From Methanobacterium sp. (lineage in GTDB: Archaea; Methanobacteriota; Methanobacteria; Methanobacteriales; Methanobacteriaceae): a stretch of 64,000 nt of DNA. Below the pieces are notes generated by a model. That model was not told the origin of the DNA and ran no database searches. It was given only the letters and a program-made list of their open reading frames with translations. Each line of letters starts with the position of its first letter. The stretch's first letter is position 1. Of this stretch, positions 36,006-44,680 are shown piece after piece. The stretch is from the NCBI GenBank assembly GCA_018263005.1, contig JADFDH010000005.1, forward strand, positions 62,001 through 126,000. The letters are read 5' to 3'. A program made the translations under genes and the position numbers.

Positions 36006-36689
36006 ATGGTGACATCTTTTAGTTCTGATATTATGAATGGTGAAATACTTAAATTCTTGACCAATATTGGCGTGGATACAAGGTACATCAGTATATATAA
36101 AAAATTTATTTTTATCAATAATCTAAGATTTTCTAAGTTCTCCCGCCGAAGGGAGGAACAGTTTTTAGGAAAATATCCTGACTGGGAAGTTTTAAGGTCT
36201 AAGGATTTCCAAAAAATCTGTATCCGAGCGTCAAGAGTTTTAAGCCAGTGTTTAAAACCTGGAGAAAAAATTTTATTATTTAAAAATGATAGCTGTGCCG
36301 ATTTAATTCTTTATTTAATATTAGAGCCTTACAGGCGAAAATATGGAATAGAAATAGTATGCAAGGATAAAACGGATTTTTCAGCCAATGAAGTAGATTC
36401 TATTGCTTTATCACATACATTGGACCAGGAAGTGGGAAATATAATAAATCAGATGATTAAAGGCTTAAAAATCCGATTATCCGATATGAGGACTCAAAAT
36501 GGTATAAAAATAATTTATCCTCTTATAAATATACCTGATTCCTGGATAACAGCATGGATAGAGAAAAATGATTATAAGTGCAGATCTACTCCAGTGGATG
36601 AGACTTCCATTGATTTAATTAGATTTTTAGAACAATATATCCCAGATGTTAGGGAGAACATTTTAAAATCCACGTTAATTCTGTCATGA
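36006..36689 (+). CDS. Orphan protein, possibly a degenerate PP-loop nucleotide-binding protein
   Basis: 227 residues, lysine- and arginine-rich N-terminal 60 residues, then ILLFKNDSCADLILYLILEPYRRKYGIEIVCKD, whose strand-loop-helix shape resembles an N-type PP-loop with its SGGxDS replaced by KNDSCAD. Later comes IIYPLINIPDSWITAW. I do not recognise a family; the PP-loop suggestion is weak and based only on pattern. Divergent from the metallophosphoesterase. Confidence 0.5.
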   Translation: MVTSFSSDIMNGEILKFLTNIGVDTRYISIYKKFIFINNLRFSKFSRRREEQFLGKYPDWEVLRSKDFQKICIRASRVLSQCLKPGEKILLFKNDSCADLILYLILEPYRRKYGIEIVCKDKTDFSANEVDSIALSHTLDQEVGNIINQMIKGLKIRLSDMRTQNGIKIIYPLINIPDSWITAWIEKNDYKCRSTPVDETSIDLIRFLEQYIPDVRENILKSTLILS

Positions 36690-36735
36690 ATATATAGATA
36701 ATTTGTTAATTTTTCTGTAAGAAAAAAATTATGTA

Positions 36736-38250
36736 TTAAAAATTGAATAGTGAAGTTTGTTTATCTCCATTTTTTTTAGAATCTAAATTATCTGTATCAT
36801 CGTCAGATTTATCAATAGCAGTTTTATCTTTTTTAGCTAATCTCTTCCCATACGATTTATCTGACTTTTTGGTTGACTTTTCACTGGTATCAGCTTTAGA
36901 TTTTCTTTTTGTTTCATCCTTCTTATTTGTAGTGTCTTTTTTAATCTTTTCAACTGATTTAACTTTCTTTACCTGATTTGAGGGTTTTTTACTATTTTTA
37001 TCCTTATTTGCACCGGTTGATTTTTTGGATTTCTTCTTTTTAGGGATCTTCCTGCTTCGGAAGACTTTCACTTCACTATCATCCAGGTTGAAATAATCTG
37101 CCAGTTCCCGGGCAAGGTCATTTATTTGGAACATCATCTCCAGATAAGGAAACTGTTCTTTTGCAACTTTACGGGATGTATGGGTTTTTTCACCTATTTT
37201 ATCCGCCACCCTGTCCTTTAAGTCACGTTTTGCACGGCTTTTGGAGAGTAGAGTATATACGGAGGAGTTGGTGTATCTGGCGAATTTTTTATAGGTCTCA
37301 TCCTTGGACAATGCAACACCCAGACTCATTAAATCATAAGAATACTTCCAATAACCGTAATTACGGGTTTGAAATGCCCTGCCCAGATAAGTGTCTGCCT
37401 GAGAAACCATTTCATAGGCTTGCTCAATTTCATGTTTCTTTTCATATTCCCGGGGAATGTTCTCTGTGATAAGTTCAAGGATAAAGGCAGGATTAGCCTC
37501 TACTCGCATGGCTTCTTTTATGTGCTGTGGATTTTTGCTTTTAAGCACTCCCCTAACTGAGTCAAATATGTTGCGGATTTCATCTTTCTGAGAGATTATC
37601 TCCAGATCCTGAGACGTGATGGTGTCCTTTCCCCTGGCCATTGTTTCCAGATCATTTATTGCTGATCTTAAATCGCCCTTGGATTGTTTGGCAAGGGTTC
37701 TTAAAACATGTTCTTCGAATTCAATACCCTCTTTTATACATATCCTCTTCAATAGGGCTACAATAGAATTAGTGTGTATTTTTCGTATGTTTATAACCTG
37801 ACATTTACTTTTTAGGCTTTTGATTCTTTTACTATAAGGATCGTTGGCTATCATGATCAGTGGATTTTGACCCTCTTTTATAATCTTAGATATGGCCCTT
37901 ATACCTCCACGATCATCTGTTCCGTGTATGCCGTCTACTTCATCTAAAATAATAAGTTTTAAACCTTGATTGAAAAGTGATCCTGAGGCTGATGCTTCAC
38001 CTACGGTTCTTAAGAGGATATCATATGATCTTTTATCACTGGCGTTCAGCTCAATAAAATCGGCAAATTCATCCGCTACCAGATGGGCTAATGTTGTTTT
38101 ACCAGTACCGGGTGGACCCACTAGTAATAATGGTTTGGGGTGTTGTCCAATTAGCCAGGCATCGATCCAATCTGATATTTCATCTTTAGCCTTGGTATTG
38201 CCCAGGACTTCCTTAAAATTTTTAGGGCGGTATTTTGTTGTCCACAACAT
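36736..38250 (-). CDS. rfcL: Replication factor C large subunit
   Basis: 504 residues. Clamp-loader subunit. Walker A GPPGTGKTT at about 44-52, Walker B LIILDEVDG, then the lid and collar domains. The last 110 residues form a very lysine/serine-rich linker ending in a PCNA-binding PIP box (KQTSLFNF at the C-terminus). The adjacent small subunit gene is on the same strand, 84 bp upstream. ATG start. Confidence 0.95.
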   Translation of the reverse strand: MLWTTKYRPKNFKEVLGNTKAKDEISDWIDAWLIGQHPKPLLLVGPPGTGKTTLAHLVADEFADFIELNASDKRSYDILLRTVGEASASGSLFNQGLKLIILDEVDGIHGTDDRGGIRAISKIIKEGQNPLIMIANDPYSKRIKSLKSKCQVINIRKIHTNSIVALLKRICIKEGIEFEEHVLRTLAKQSKGDLRSAINDLETMARGKDTITSQDLEIISQKDEIRNIFDSVRGVLKSKNPQHIKEAMRVEANPAFILELITENIPREYEKKHEIEQAYEMVSQADTYLGRAFQTRNYGYWKYSYDLMSLGVALSKDETYKKFARYTNSSVYTLLSKSRAKRDLKDRVADKIGEKTHTSRKVAKEQFPYLEMMFQINDLARELADYFNLDDSEVKVFRSRKIPKKKKSKKSTGANKDKNSKKPSNQVKKVKSVEKIKKDTTNKKDETKRKSKADTSEKSTKKSDKSYGKRLAKKDKTAIDKSDDDTDNLDSKKNGDKQTSLFNF

Positions 38251-38334
38251 CTGATCTGCCTAAGTTTACTTCAATAATCTTAATTTACTAATTTTTAATA
38301 ATATAGGGTTTATTAAAATAAATGATTTATGAAA

Positions 38335-39297
38335 TTATTGTTTATTTTTCAATAAGAATTTGGTTAAAAGAGCTTCTAACTGTATTCTAGGATTTGATCC
38401 TTCCCTTATGCGGAAATCGAATTTACCTATATTTTCTATTAAATCCACATACACATGCTCTTCTATTAGGCCCTCCATGGCCATCTTACTGACTTCCTGG
38501 TATATTTGGGTTATCATATCTTCTCCACTGGTGCCCTGTACTACCATGACTTCTCTAAGTTGGTCTCTGGCTTCCATGAAATTCCCTTCAAGGGCTTTAT
38601 TAATGATTTTCCGTACATCCCGTGGTTTGGCTTTTGAAACCACTTCATAAACGCTTTCTTCTGTTATCTCCTTTTCTATTGTTGAGGAGGCCTGTAATAT
38701 GTTAACCGCCCTTCGCATATCACCTTCTGCGAAATATACAATACTTTCCAGTGCTCCGGGATTGGTTTTTATATTTTCTGACTCTGCTATCTTTTCCAAT
38801 CTCTTGATTATTTGATGTCCCTTAACTGGTGTGAATCTGAAAATGGCACATCTGGATTGTATGGGATCGATGATCTTTGAGGAGTAATTACAGGAAAGGA
38901 TGAAAGAGGATGTTTTTGTATACATTTCCATCTCCCGGCGAAGAGCATGTTGTGCGTCTTTGGTCATGTTATCCACTTCATCGAGGAATATTAATCTGAA
39001 AGGCGCGCCTATAGGTTTTAAACGGCAGAAATTCTTGATATCCTTTCTTACCGTATCAATACCTCTGGCATCTGATGCATTTAATTCTAAAAAGTTCTGG
39101 CGCCAGTATTCTCCTAATACAGATTTAGCTAAAGCCAGGGCAGTGGTTGTTTTACCAACACCTGCAGGGCCGGTGAACATGAGATTTGGCATGCTGCCCT
39201 CTTCAATATATCTTTTAAGTCTTTGAATAATATGATCTTGACCAACGACTTCATCTAATGTCTGTGGCCGGTATTTTTCAACCCATGGTCCGTTCAT
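38335..39297 (-). CDS. rfcS: Replication factor C small subunit
   Basis: 320 residues. Four copies with one RfcL load the PCNA clamp. Walker A GPAGVGKTT (about 43-51), Walker B FLDEVD, the SRC sensor/arginine finger motif (SRCAIFRF), all intact. No intein. ATG with AGGTGA at 5-6 nt. First gene of the rfcS-rfcL pair. Confidence 0.96.
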   Translation of the reverse strand: MNGPWVEKYRPQTLDEVVGQDHIIQRLKRYIEEGSMPNLMFTGPAGVGKTTTALALAKSVLGEYWRQNFLELNASDARGIDTVRKDIKNFCRLKPIGAPFRLIFLDEVDNMTKDAQHALRREMEMYTKTSSFILSCNYSSKIIDPIQSRCAIFRFTPVKGHQIIKRLEKIAESENIKTNPGALESIVYFAEGDMRRAVNILQASSTIEKEITEESVYEVVSKAKPRDVRKIINKALEGNFMEARDQLREVMVVQGTSGEDMITQIYQEVSKMAMEGLIEEHVYVDLIENIGKFDFRIREGSNPRIQLEALLTKFLLKNKQ

Positions 39298-39535
39298 TAA
39301 ATCACCTTTTCAACTTATGAATTGGATATTACTTTGAATTTCTAATTTTTCTAGAGAAAAGTACAATTTATTTAATCTGATTTTTTTTCTGTTTTTATGA
39401 TAGATATAATCTATCTATTCTAAAAAAAATGGATAGAAAAAATTCATATGAAACGGATTTAGAACAATTTATATAATAAACAAGGATTATTTATTAATTC
39501 AGAATGAAAAATAAAATTAATTATTTATCTATGGT

Positions 39536-41077
39536 TTAATGGAAGAAATCTCTAAGTTCTGGATGTAATTGTTCTTTTATACCTAGTTCATCTAATAAAT
39601 GACCATATGATTCATTAATTGTTTTAAATTCAGGTCGTATCATAGCTCTGAAAGCAGCGTAACCCATAACTTTACCATAGTTTTCGGTTATTATGTTAAT
39701 TATTTTACCAAAGTTTTCCTTAAAGCTCTGTTCTCTCTCAGTAAGTGGTATTTTCTCTGCATTTTCTTTTATTTTGTTAAAGTCAATGGTTGAGTTACTT
39801 TTTACATCCACACCATCTAGTAGTTTCCTGCAGTCTTCAACAGGTAAAAACTTACGAGTAAGTCCTCTGGCGGGTGCCACTCCCATTATTTTACTGGCAC
39901 CAATAGACATTGCTAGGAATATTGATTCATATATCTTCAATATAAGATCAACCCTTAAAGCTTCATCTTCAGGGATTTCAGTTACTTTCTTCAATTTAGG
40001 GAATGCAATAGGTGGTTTTATAACAGGGATACTGGCTTCTCGTGTTTCTTCTTTTGGTTCAGCAGGTGTTTCTTGTGTGGTGGTTTCTGTTATTGTTTCT
40101 GTTGGTGTTTCTTGTGTGGTGGTTTCTGTTATTGTTTCTGTTGGTGTTTCTTGTGTGGTGGTTTCTGTTATTGTTTCTGTTGGTGTTTCTTGTGTGGTGG
40201 TTTCTGTTATTGTTTCTGTTGGTGTTTCTTGTGTGGTGGTTTCTGTTATTGTTTCTGTTGGTGTTTCTTGTGTGGTGGTTTCTGTTATTGTTTCTGTTGG
40301 TGTTTCTTCAGGTTTTGGTTTTTTGGTTAATGAAGGGATACCAAATCCCTCTTTCATCACATCAGCATCTGATGGTTCTACGGATAATATTTCATCAGGA
40401 GTTTCGGTAATATCTGTATCTTTAGGTTCTTCTAATGATACTATATCATCTTGAGATGCATCGGTTTCTTCAGCATTGAGTGGTTCAATTTGTTCTTCGC
40501 TGGTTGTTGATGATTCTGGAGTTTCTTTTTCTATAGGTAATTCTACTGGGGAAATTGAAGATATTTCATCTGCTTTTACTGGTTCCGTTATTTCTTCTTC
40601 TATTGGTTCAGGTGTTTCTTCTGGTTCCGTTATTTCTTCTTCTATTGGTTCTGGTGTTTCTTCTGGTTCTGATTCTGCTATTTGTTCTTCTAATTGGATC
40701 GGTGTTAAATCTTTGGTGAGATCAATTATTTCTTCTGAGGCTCTTTTTGAGGATATCATTATCATCCCCACGTTGGCCTTGTTTTTCATTAATACTATGA
40801 AATGAACGTTTCCCAGATGTAAAAATAGAGCTTTGCCTTTTTTTGATTCTACTAAAACTCGTTCTATATCCCCGTGATTTGCAAAATTAATCAATCTTTC
40901 CGATGAACTGGTGATGACATTGGCCATTGGACCGAATAATTCTATATCCACATCATGTAGTAAATGATGGGATAAAACTTCACCATTTCCATCGACAATC
41001 AGACTACCGTCTATACCATCTGTTTTCGCCAAGTCATTAACGATTTTATCTAGTTGTATCTTTAATTCTGAATTCAT
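39536..41077 (-). CDS. Roadblock/LC7 protein with Thr/Glu repeat linker and C-terminal helical domain
   Basis: 513 residues in three parts. Residues 1-120 are a roadblock/LC7 (longin-like) domain: NDLAKTDGIDGSLIVDGNGE, LLHDVDIELFGPMANVITSS, GKALFLHLGNVHFIVLM. About 125-345 is an acidic linker ending in six identical 13-residue repeats (TPTETITETTTQE) plus a twice-repeated PEPIEEEITEPEET. About 360-513 is a well-ordered helical domain I do not recognise. Roadblock proteins regulate small GTPases (MglB); no Ras-like partner is near. Downstream of rfcS on the same strand but 238 bp away. Confidence 0.75.
   Translation of the reverse strand: MNSELKIQLDKIVNDLAKTDGIDGSLIVDGNGEVLSHHLLHDVDIELFGPMANVITSSSERLINFANHGDIERVLVESKKGKALFLHLGNVHFIVLMKNKANVGMIMISSKRASEEIIDLTKDLTPIQLEEQIAESEPEETPEPIEEEITEPEETPEPIEEEITEPVKADEISSISPVELPIEKETPESSTTSEEQIEPLNAEETDASQDDIVSLEEPKDTDITETPDEILSVEPSDADVMKEGFGIPSLTKKPKPEETPTETITETTTQETPTETITETTTQETPTETITETTTQETPTETITETTTQETPTETITETTTQETPTETITETTTQETPAEPKEETREASIPVIKPPIAFPKLKKVTEIPEDEALRVDLILKIYESIFLAMSIGASKIMGVAPARGLTRKFLPVEDCRKLLDGVDVKSNSTIDFNKIKENAEKIPLTEREQSFKENFGKIINIITENYGKVMGYAAFRAMIRPEFKTINESYGHLLDELGIKEQLHPELRDFFH
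40065..40298. repeat. Six perfect 39-bp tandem repeats inside the roadblock gene
   Basis: The 39-bp unit (starting GGTGTTTCTTGTGTGGTGGT on the plus strand) occurs six times with no visible differences, followed by a partial copy. On the coding strand it encodes a 13-residue unit. Perfect identity at the DNA level implies recent expansion or continuing homogenisation. The copy number is prone to slippage. Confidence 0.95.
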
Positions 41078-41245
41078 TTAATCACAAATTTGTAATAAAC
41101 TTAAATTTCTTGGAGATGCTTTGATATTTTTTAAATTTCTAATTGTCAAAAATATATGTTTAGGGTGGAATTTTTTTTAAAATTAGATTTATTTATAATA
41201 ATTATATGATTTAAATATATTATTATTTATTTTGTTTAAATTTAT

Positions 41246-41280
41246 AAAAAAAAAATTTTAAAATAAAGAAAAAAAATAAA
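41246..41280 (-). terminator. T-rich terminator of the hydrogenase operon
   Basis: Just downstream of the large-subunit stop, the minus strand has long T-runs (TTTATTTTTTTTCTTTATTT and then ten or so more T). This is a strong candidate for oligo-T termination of the four-gene operon. Confidence 0.45.
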
Positions 41281-41312
41281 TAAATTTTCTTCAATTCAAT
41301 AGACTGAAAACG

Positions 41313-42761
41313 TTAGATTAGGTGTTTCTTGAGCAGATGACCGTCACTATCGAATATATCCACTTCCAGTGGTGAGCTTCCGTCAATAGCGTGAGTTGCA
41401 CAAGATAGGCAGGGGTCATATGCTCTAATTACCATCTCTAGTTGATTTTTCAACCCTTCAGAGACTTCTTCACCGTGAATCATTTTCTTGGCAGTTTCCC
41501 GTACACCTATATCCATGGATAAGTTATTTTGACTGGTGGAAACTATTAAATTGGCCCGGTTAATGAATCCGGCGGCATCTGTCTCATAGTCATGGATAAG
41601 TATTCCTCGAGTAGCTTCGATCATACCAACTCCCCTTTTTGTCTCACCTGATTCTTTAGCTTCAGCCTTGGTCATTAGGGGTTCGGAAAGATGTTGTCTG
41701 ATGTCGGTACCGGTTATACTATCATCTTCTAATAACTGAACCGCTCTTTCAGCAGAATACATCAACTCAATTAGACGGGCATAATGATATAGTAAGGGGT
41801 TATGTGCTAATCCGAAGTTTTCTTTGTACTCTGCGAACATCTCTGAAGCATTTGCTGTTGGAATATTATTGATTATGTTCAGCCTGGCAAGCGGCCCAAC
41901 TCGATAATTTCCTTCTGGGAATCCAACTTGTTTCAGGTATGGGAATTTCATATAGGACCATGGTTGGACTTTTTCTTCGAAGTAATTAATGTAGTCGTCT
42001 GGAGCAAATTCGTGTACCGCGTTACCTGCAGCGTCAATAACCTTCACATCACCGTCATAGAAACTAATATCTCCATTATTGGTTAATGCTGCAAAATGGC
42101 TTTCTACAGGTCCTAATAGTTCTATGGCTTCGCTATATTGTGTAAATAGTGGTTTTGCTACTTCAAATCCTTTTTCAACAAGCCCTACAGTTTCTTTTGC
42201 CTTCGCAAGTAACTCTGCTTGTTGTGAAGATGTAATTCCACGGGATTGTCCGCCAGGAATAGCAGTTACTGGGCTGATGGGTTTACCTCCCACTTCTGCC
42301 GTTATTTCTTGTCCGATCTTCCTTGTTTTTATGGCCATCATGGCCAGTTCAGGATTGCTTTTTAAAATTCCCACCACATTTCTTAATGCAGGATCTGATT
42401 CCGGACCTAATACCAGGTCTGGAGCAGCCAGGAAGTAAAAGTGCAGGGAATGGGACATGATGTACTGTCCTAGGAGTAATAATTCTCTCAATTTTTTAGC
42501 TGTTTCTGGTGGTTCTAATCCAAATACGTTATCAGTTGCTTTGGCAGCTGCTAAGTGGTGAGAGGTTTGACAAATACCACATACTCTGGGGGTGATTCGG
42601 GGTGCTTCTTCAACGGCAGCACCTTCCAGGAATTTTTCAAATCCTCTAATTTCCATCACATGGAAATGAGCGTCAGAAACGTTTCCTGAATCATCCACTT
42701 GTACAGTGATTTTTGCGTGACCTTCAATTCTTGAAACAGGAGCTATTTCGATATTTTTCAT
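41313..42761 (-). CDS. [NiFe]-hydrogenase large subunit (group 3, Mvh/Frh-like)
   Basis: 482 residues. Ni-binding cysteines are in RVCGIC (C61, C64) and DPCLSC (C451, C454). After His457 a 25-residue tail (AIDGSSPLEVDIF...) is expected to be cut off by a maturation protease. The start RIEGHAKITVQVDD is shared by F420-reducing (Frh) and methyl-viologen-type (Mvh) enzymes; the sequence alone does not let me choose, and the operon lacks FrhB and MvhD. AGGTGA precedes the ATG. Last gene of ferredoxin-V4R-like-small-large, 8 bp after the small subunit. Confidence 0.9.
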   Translation of the reverse strand: MKNIEIAPVSRIEGHAKITVQVDDSGNVSDAHFHVMEIRGFEKFLEGAAVEEAPRITPRVCGICQTSHHLAAAKATDNVFGLEPPETAKKLRELLLLGQYIMSHSLHFYFLAAPDLVLGPESDPALRNVVGILKSNPELAMMAIKTRKIGQEITAEVGGKPISPVTAIPGGQSRGITSSQQAELLAKAKETVGLVEKGFEVAKPLFTQYSEAIELLGPVESHFAALTNNGDISFYDGDVKVIDAAGNAVHEFAPDDYINYFEEKVQPWSYMKFPYLKQVGFPEGNYRVGPLARLNIINNIPTANASEMFAEYKENFGLAHNPLLYHYARLIELMYSAERAVQLLEDDSITGTDIRQHLSEPLMTKAEAKESGETKRGVGMIEATRGILIHDYETDAAGFINRANLIVSTSQNNLSMDIGVRETAKKMIHGEEVSEGLKNQLEMVIRAYDPCLSCATHAIDGSSPLEVDIFDSDGHLLKKHLI

Positions 42762-42769
42762 GTTATCAC

Positions 42770-43681
42770 CTATTTTTTCACCAACTGGGGAATCAGGGAG
42801 ACCTGTTTCTCTTCCATGATGGTGCTTCCTATTACAAATCCGTAGATTATATGTCCAATATCATATAGTTGTTTTTCAACTTCTTTTTCAGGCATTTTTG
42901 AAAGGTGGGCGATCCTCTTGATAACTCCATTGTATATATCATGGCTTGGTTCTCTCAGAACATCTAATGAAGGACCACCACAGCCGTGACAGGGCACCCC
43001 CGCAGAGGTACAAAGGCCACCACAACGGCCTAAAGTTACAGAACCTAAACAAACGTATCCTTGGCTTAGGAAACATTTACCCGGTTCTGGTTCACCTTCA
43101 ATTCTACGTTTAATTTTATCAAATTCAATGTGTTCCATTTGATTCTGACAATCAGCACATACACTCTTTTTAGGTACGTTTGGGGCTTCGTCATTAATTA
43201 ATGGAATAAGAATATCGTGGGTTAGCTGTTCTTTTGGTGGGCATCCGGGTATGAATCCGTCGATTTGGACGTAGTCATCTGCAGGGTGCACTATGCTTAA
43301 TAGCTCTGGAACTACTTGATTTGGTAGTTCTGCTGGTTCGGTACTGGGATTGTCTGTGAAACTTCGGGAATTAACTTCTTCAGGAGTGTATAAATCAGCC
43401 ATTCCAGTTATTCCTCCGTAACATGCACAGGTTCCATAGGCTATTAATACTTTAGATTTGTTCCTTAACTCTTCTAAACGTTCCTGGTTTTCCTTGTTTC
43501 GGACAGATCCGGTGACAATAGCTATGTCGATATTTTCTGGTATTTTTTTAATATCCATTATTATTGGGGCGGATATGATGTCTGCTTTTTCCAGTAGTGT
43601 TGCTATGTCTTCGTGTAAATCCAGTATGGAAATTTCACAGCCAGAGCAGCTGGCTAAGGTTTCTATGGCGATGTTTACCAT
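42770..43681 (-). CDS. [NiFe]-hydrogenase small subunit (group 3)
   Basis: 303 residues. Proximal cluster ligands CSGC (C12, C15), CACYGG and PGCPP. The C-terminal part carries many cysteines (CADCQ, CFLSQGYVCLGSVTLGRCGG, CTSAGVPCHGC) for two more clusters. No Tat signal, so the enzyme is cytoplasmic. Its ATG overlaps the stop of the V4R-like gene (TAATG) and its stop is 8 bp from the large subunit, so expression is coupled. Electrons would leave through a ferredoxin-type partner. Confidence 0.88.
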   Translation of the reverse strand: MVNIAIETLASCSGCEISILDLHEDIATLLEKADIISAPIIMDIKKIPENIDIAIVTGSVRNKENQERLEELRNKSKVLIAYGTCACYGGITGMADLYTPEEVNSRSFTDNPSTEPAELPNQVVPELLSIVHPADDYVQIDGFIPGCPPKEQLTHDILIPLINDEAPNVPKKSVCADCQNQMEHIEFDKIKRRIEGEPEPGKCFLSQGYVCLGSVTLGRCGGLCTSAGVPCHGCGGPSLDVLREPSHDIYNGVIKRIAHLSKMPEKEVEKQLYDIGHIIYGFVIGSTIMEEKQVSLIPQLVKK

Positions 43682-44229
43682 TATTTACCACTCCATGTGA
43701 TGGTTAGTGTTTTAAGACATGCGTTGGGTCCAACATGGTCTATATCAATTTTTCCTTTGATATCCATTACTTCTTCCACAGCACCCACCATATAACCATA
43801 TAATAGGTAGCATAATGGTCCTTTTTGTGGTAAACCTGTTCTTCGGAGGGTTTGCCTCACAACACAGTCCATAAATAGGAGTTTTACAACAACTTGATCA
43901 CCGTCTTGGGTAGTATAACTATCCTGTCCTGATGGTTTCCACTTTTCGAAGTAGAATTCATGTCCCAGGACATCACCCATTTCATCCAGAGCTTTTTCTA
44001 AGTTATCGGTTTTATCCATCATTTTGGCAGATTCGTGTCCCATACGTTTACCCGCTTGGTAAACAATGGCATTAGCGCCTCTTCCTGAAACTTGTTCCAG
44101 GGCGCTGGACATGGATCCCATAAATTTCATCAATACATGCAGTGCATCTTCATAGTCATCCAGATCTCCACCAGTTTCTTTGGGAATTAATTCAGGTTTG
44201 AATGTTCCTCTAATTTCTTCTATCTCCAT
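43681..44229 (-). CDS. V4R-like (hydrocarbon-binding-like) accessory protein in hydrogenase operon
   Basis: 182 residues. The stretch GRGANAIVYQAGKRMGHESA and the C-terminal CYLLYGYMVGAVEEVM...ACLKTLTITW have the look of a V4R/small-molecule-binding domain. Such domains sense or bind ligands in transcription and bacteriochlorophyll enzymes. The assignment is by eye and tentative. It lies between ferredoxin and small subunit with overlapping stop/start, so it belongs to the enzyme; a role in assembly or sensing is possible but unproven. Confidence 0.55.
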   Translation of the reverse strand: MEIEEIRGTFKPELIPKETGGDLDDYEDALHVLMKFMGSMSSALEQVSGRGANAIVYQAGKRMGHESAKMMDKTDNLEKALDEMGDVLGHEFYFEKWKPSGQDSYTTQDGDQVVVKLLFMDCVVRQTLRRTGLPQKGPLCYLLYGYMVGAVEEVMDIKGKIDIDHVGPNACLKTLTITWSGK

Positions 44230-44241
44230 TTTTTTAACCCC

Positions 44242-44493
44242 TCAGATAATTCTATCCAGTTCGTAATTCACCTTTCTATCTATGTATAGCCTTTTGGCTA
44301 CATGTATATCCTGGTGTTCCATGGCCTGGGCCGGGCATATTTCGTGGCAAGAAAGACAGGCCATACAGTCCTCTACTTTAACTACTTTGGTTTTGTTTTT
44401 GGTTTCATCCATCTCGTAGACGTCGTTTGGACAATCCTCCACGCAAGAACCGCATCCAACACATGCGTCTTCGTCTATCTCTATATTTACCAT
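44242..44493 (-). CDS. 2[4Fe-4S] ferredoxin
   Basis: 83 residues with two complete clusters: CVGCGSCVEDCP (about 11-22) and CMACLSCHEICP (about 43-54). The C-terminal 30 residues (MEHQDIHVAKRLYIDRKVNYELDRII) extend past the usual small ferredoxin and may dock to the hydrogenase. ATG with GAGGT upstream. First gene of the operon; likely carries electrons to or from the hydrogenase. Confidence 0.9.
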   Translation of the reverse strand: MVNIEIDEDACVGCGSCVEDCPNDVYEMDETKNKTKVVKVEDCMACLSCHEICPAQAMEHQDIHVAKRLYIDRKVNYELDRII

Positions 44494-44605
44494 TTAAAAA
44501 CCTCTTTTGTTCTTTTTATTTAATAGTAAAGATTTATCTTTTTAACCAAATCTTAATAATCCATTAAATTCGAAAAATTTTATTGATAGTTCTATTGTAT
44601 TCATA

Positions 44606-44616
44606 CTATATAATTT
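44606..44616 (-). promoter_or_regulatory. Candidate TATA box for the hydrogenase operon
   Basis: The minus strand reads AAATTATATAG about 115 bp upstream of the ferredoxin start. It is a fair archaeal TATA match; it would give a leader of about 90 nt. Other AT-rich stretches nearer the gene are weaker. Confidence 0.3.
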
Positions 44617-44680
44617 TATTTGAAATCAGATATTATTATATGGATAAAATATATTATTAACTTTATTTTTTTATTATCAA

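Noticed and set aside
40065..40298. Tandem repeat array considered as CRISPR
   Set aside because: Units are contiguous without spacers and lie in a coding frame; no cas genes nearby.
39693..40454. Long open frames opposite the roadblock gene, with Val/Ser/Cys/Phe repeats
   Set aside because: They arise from the 39-bp coding repeat read on the wrong strand; no ribosome site, no folded-domain signature.
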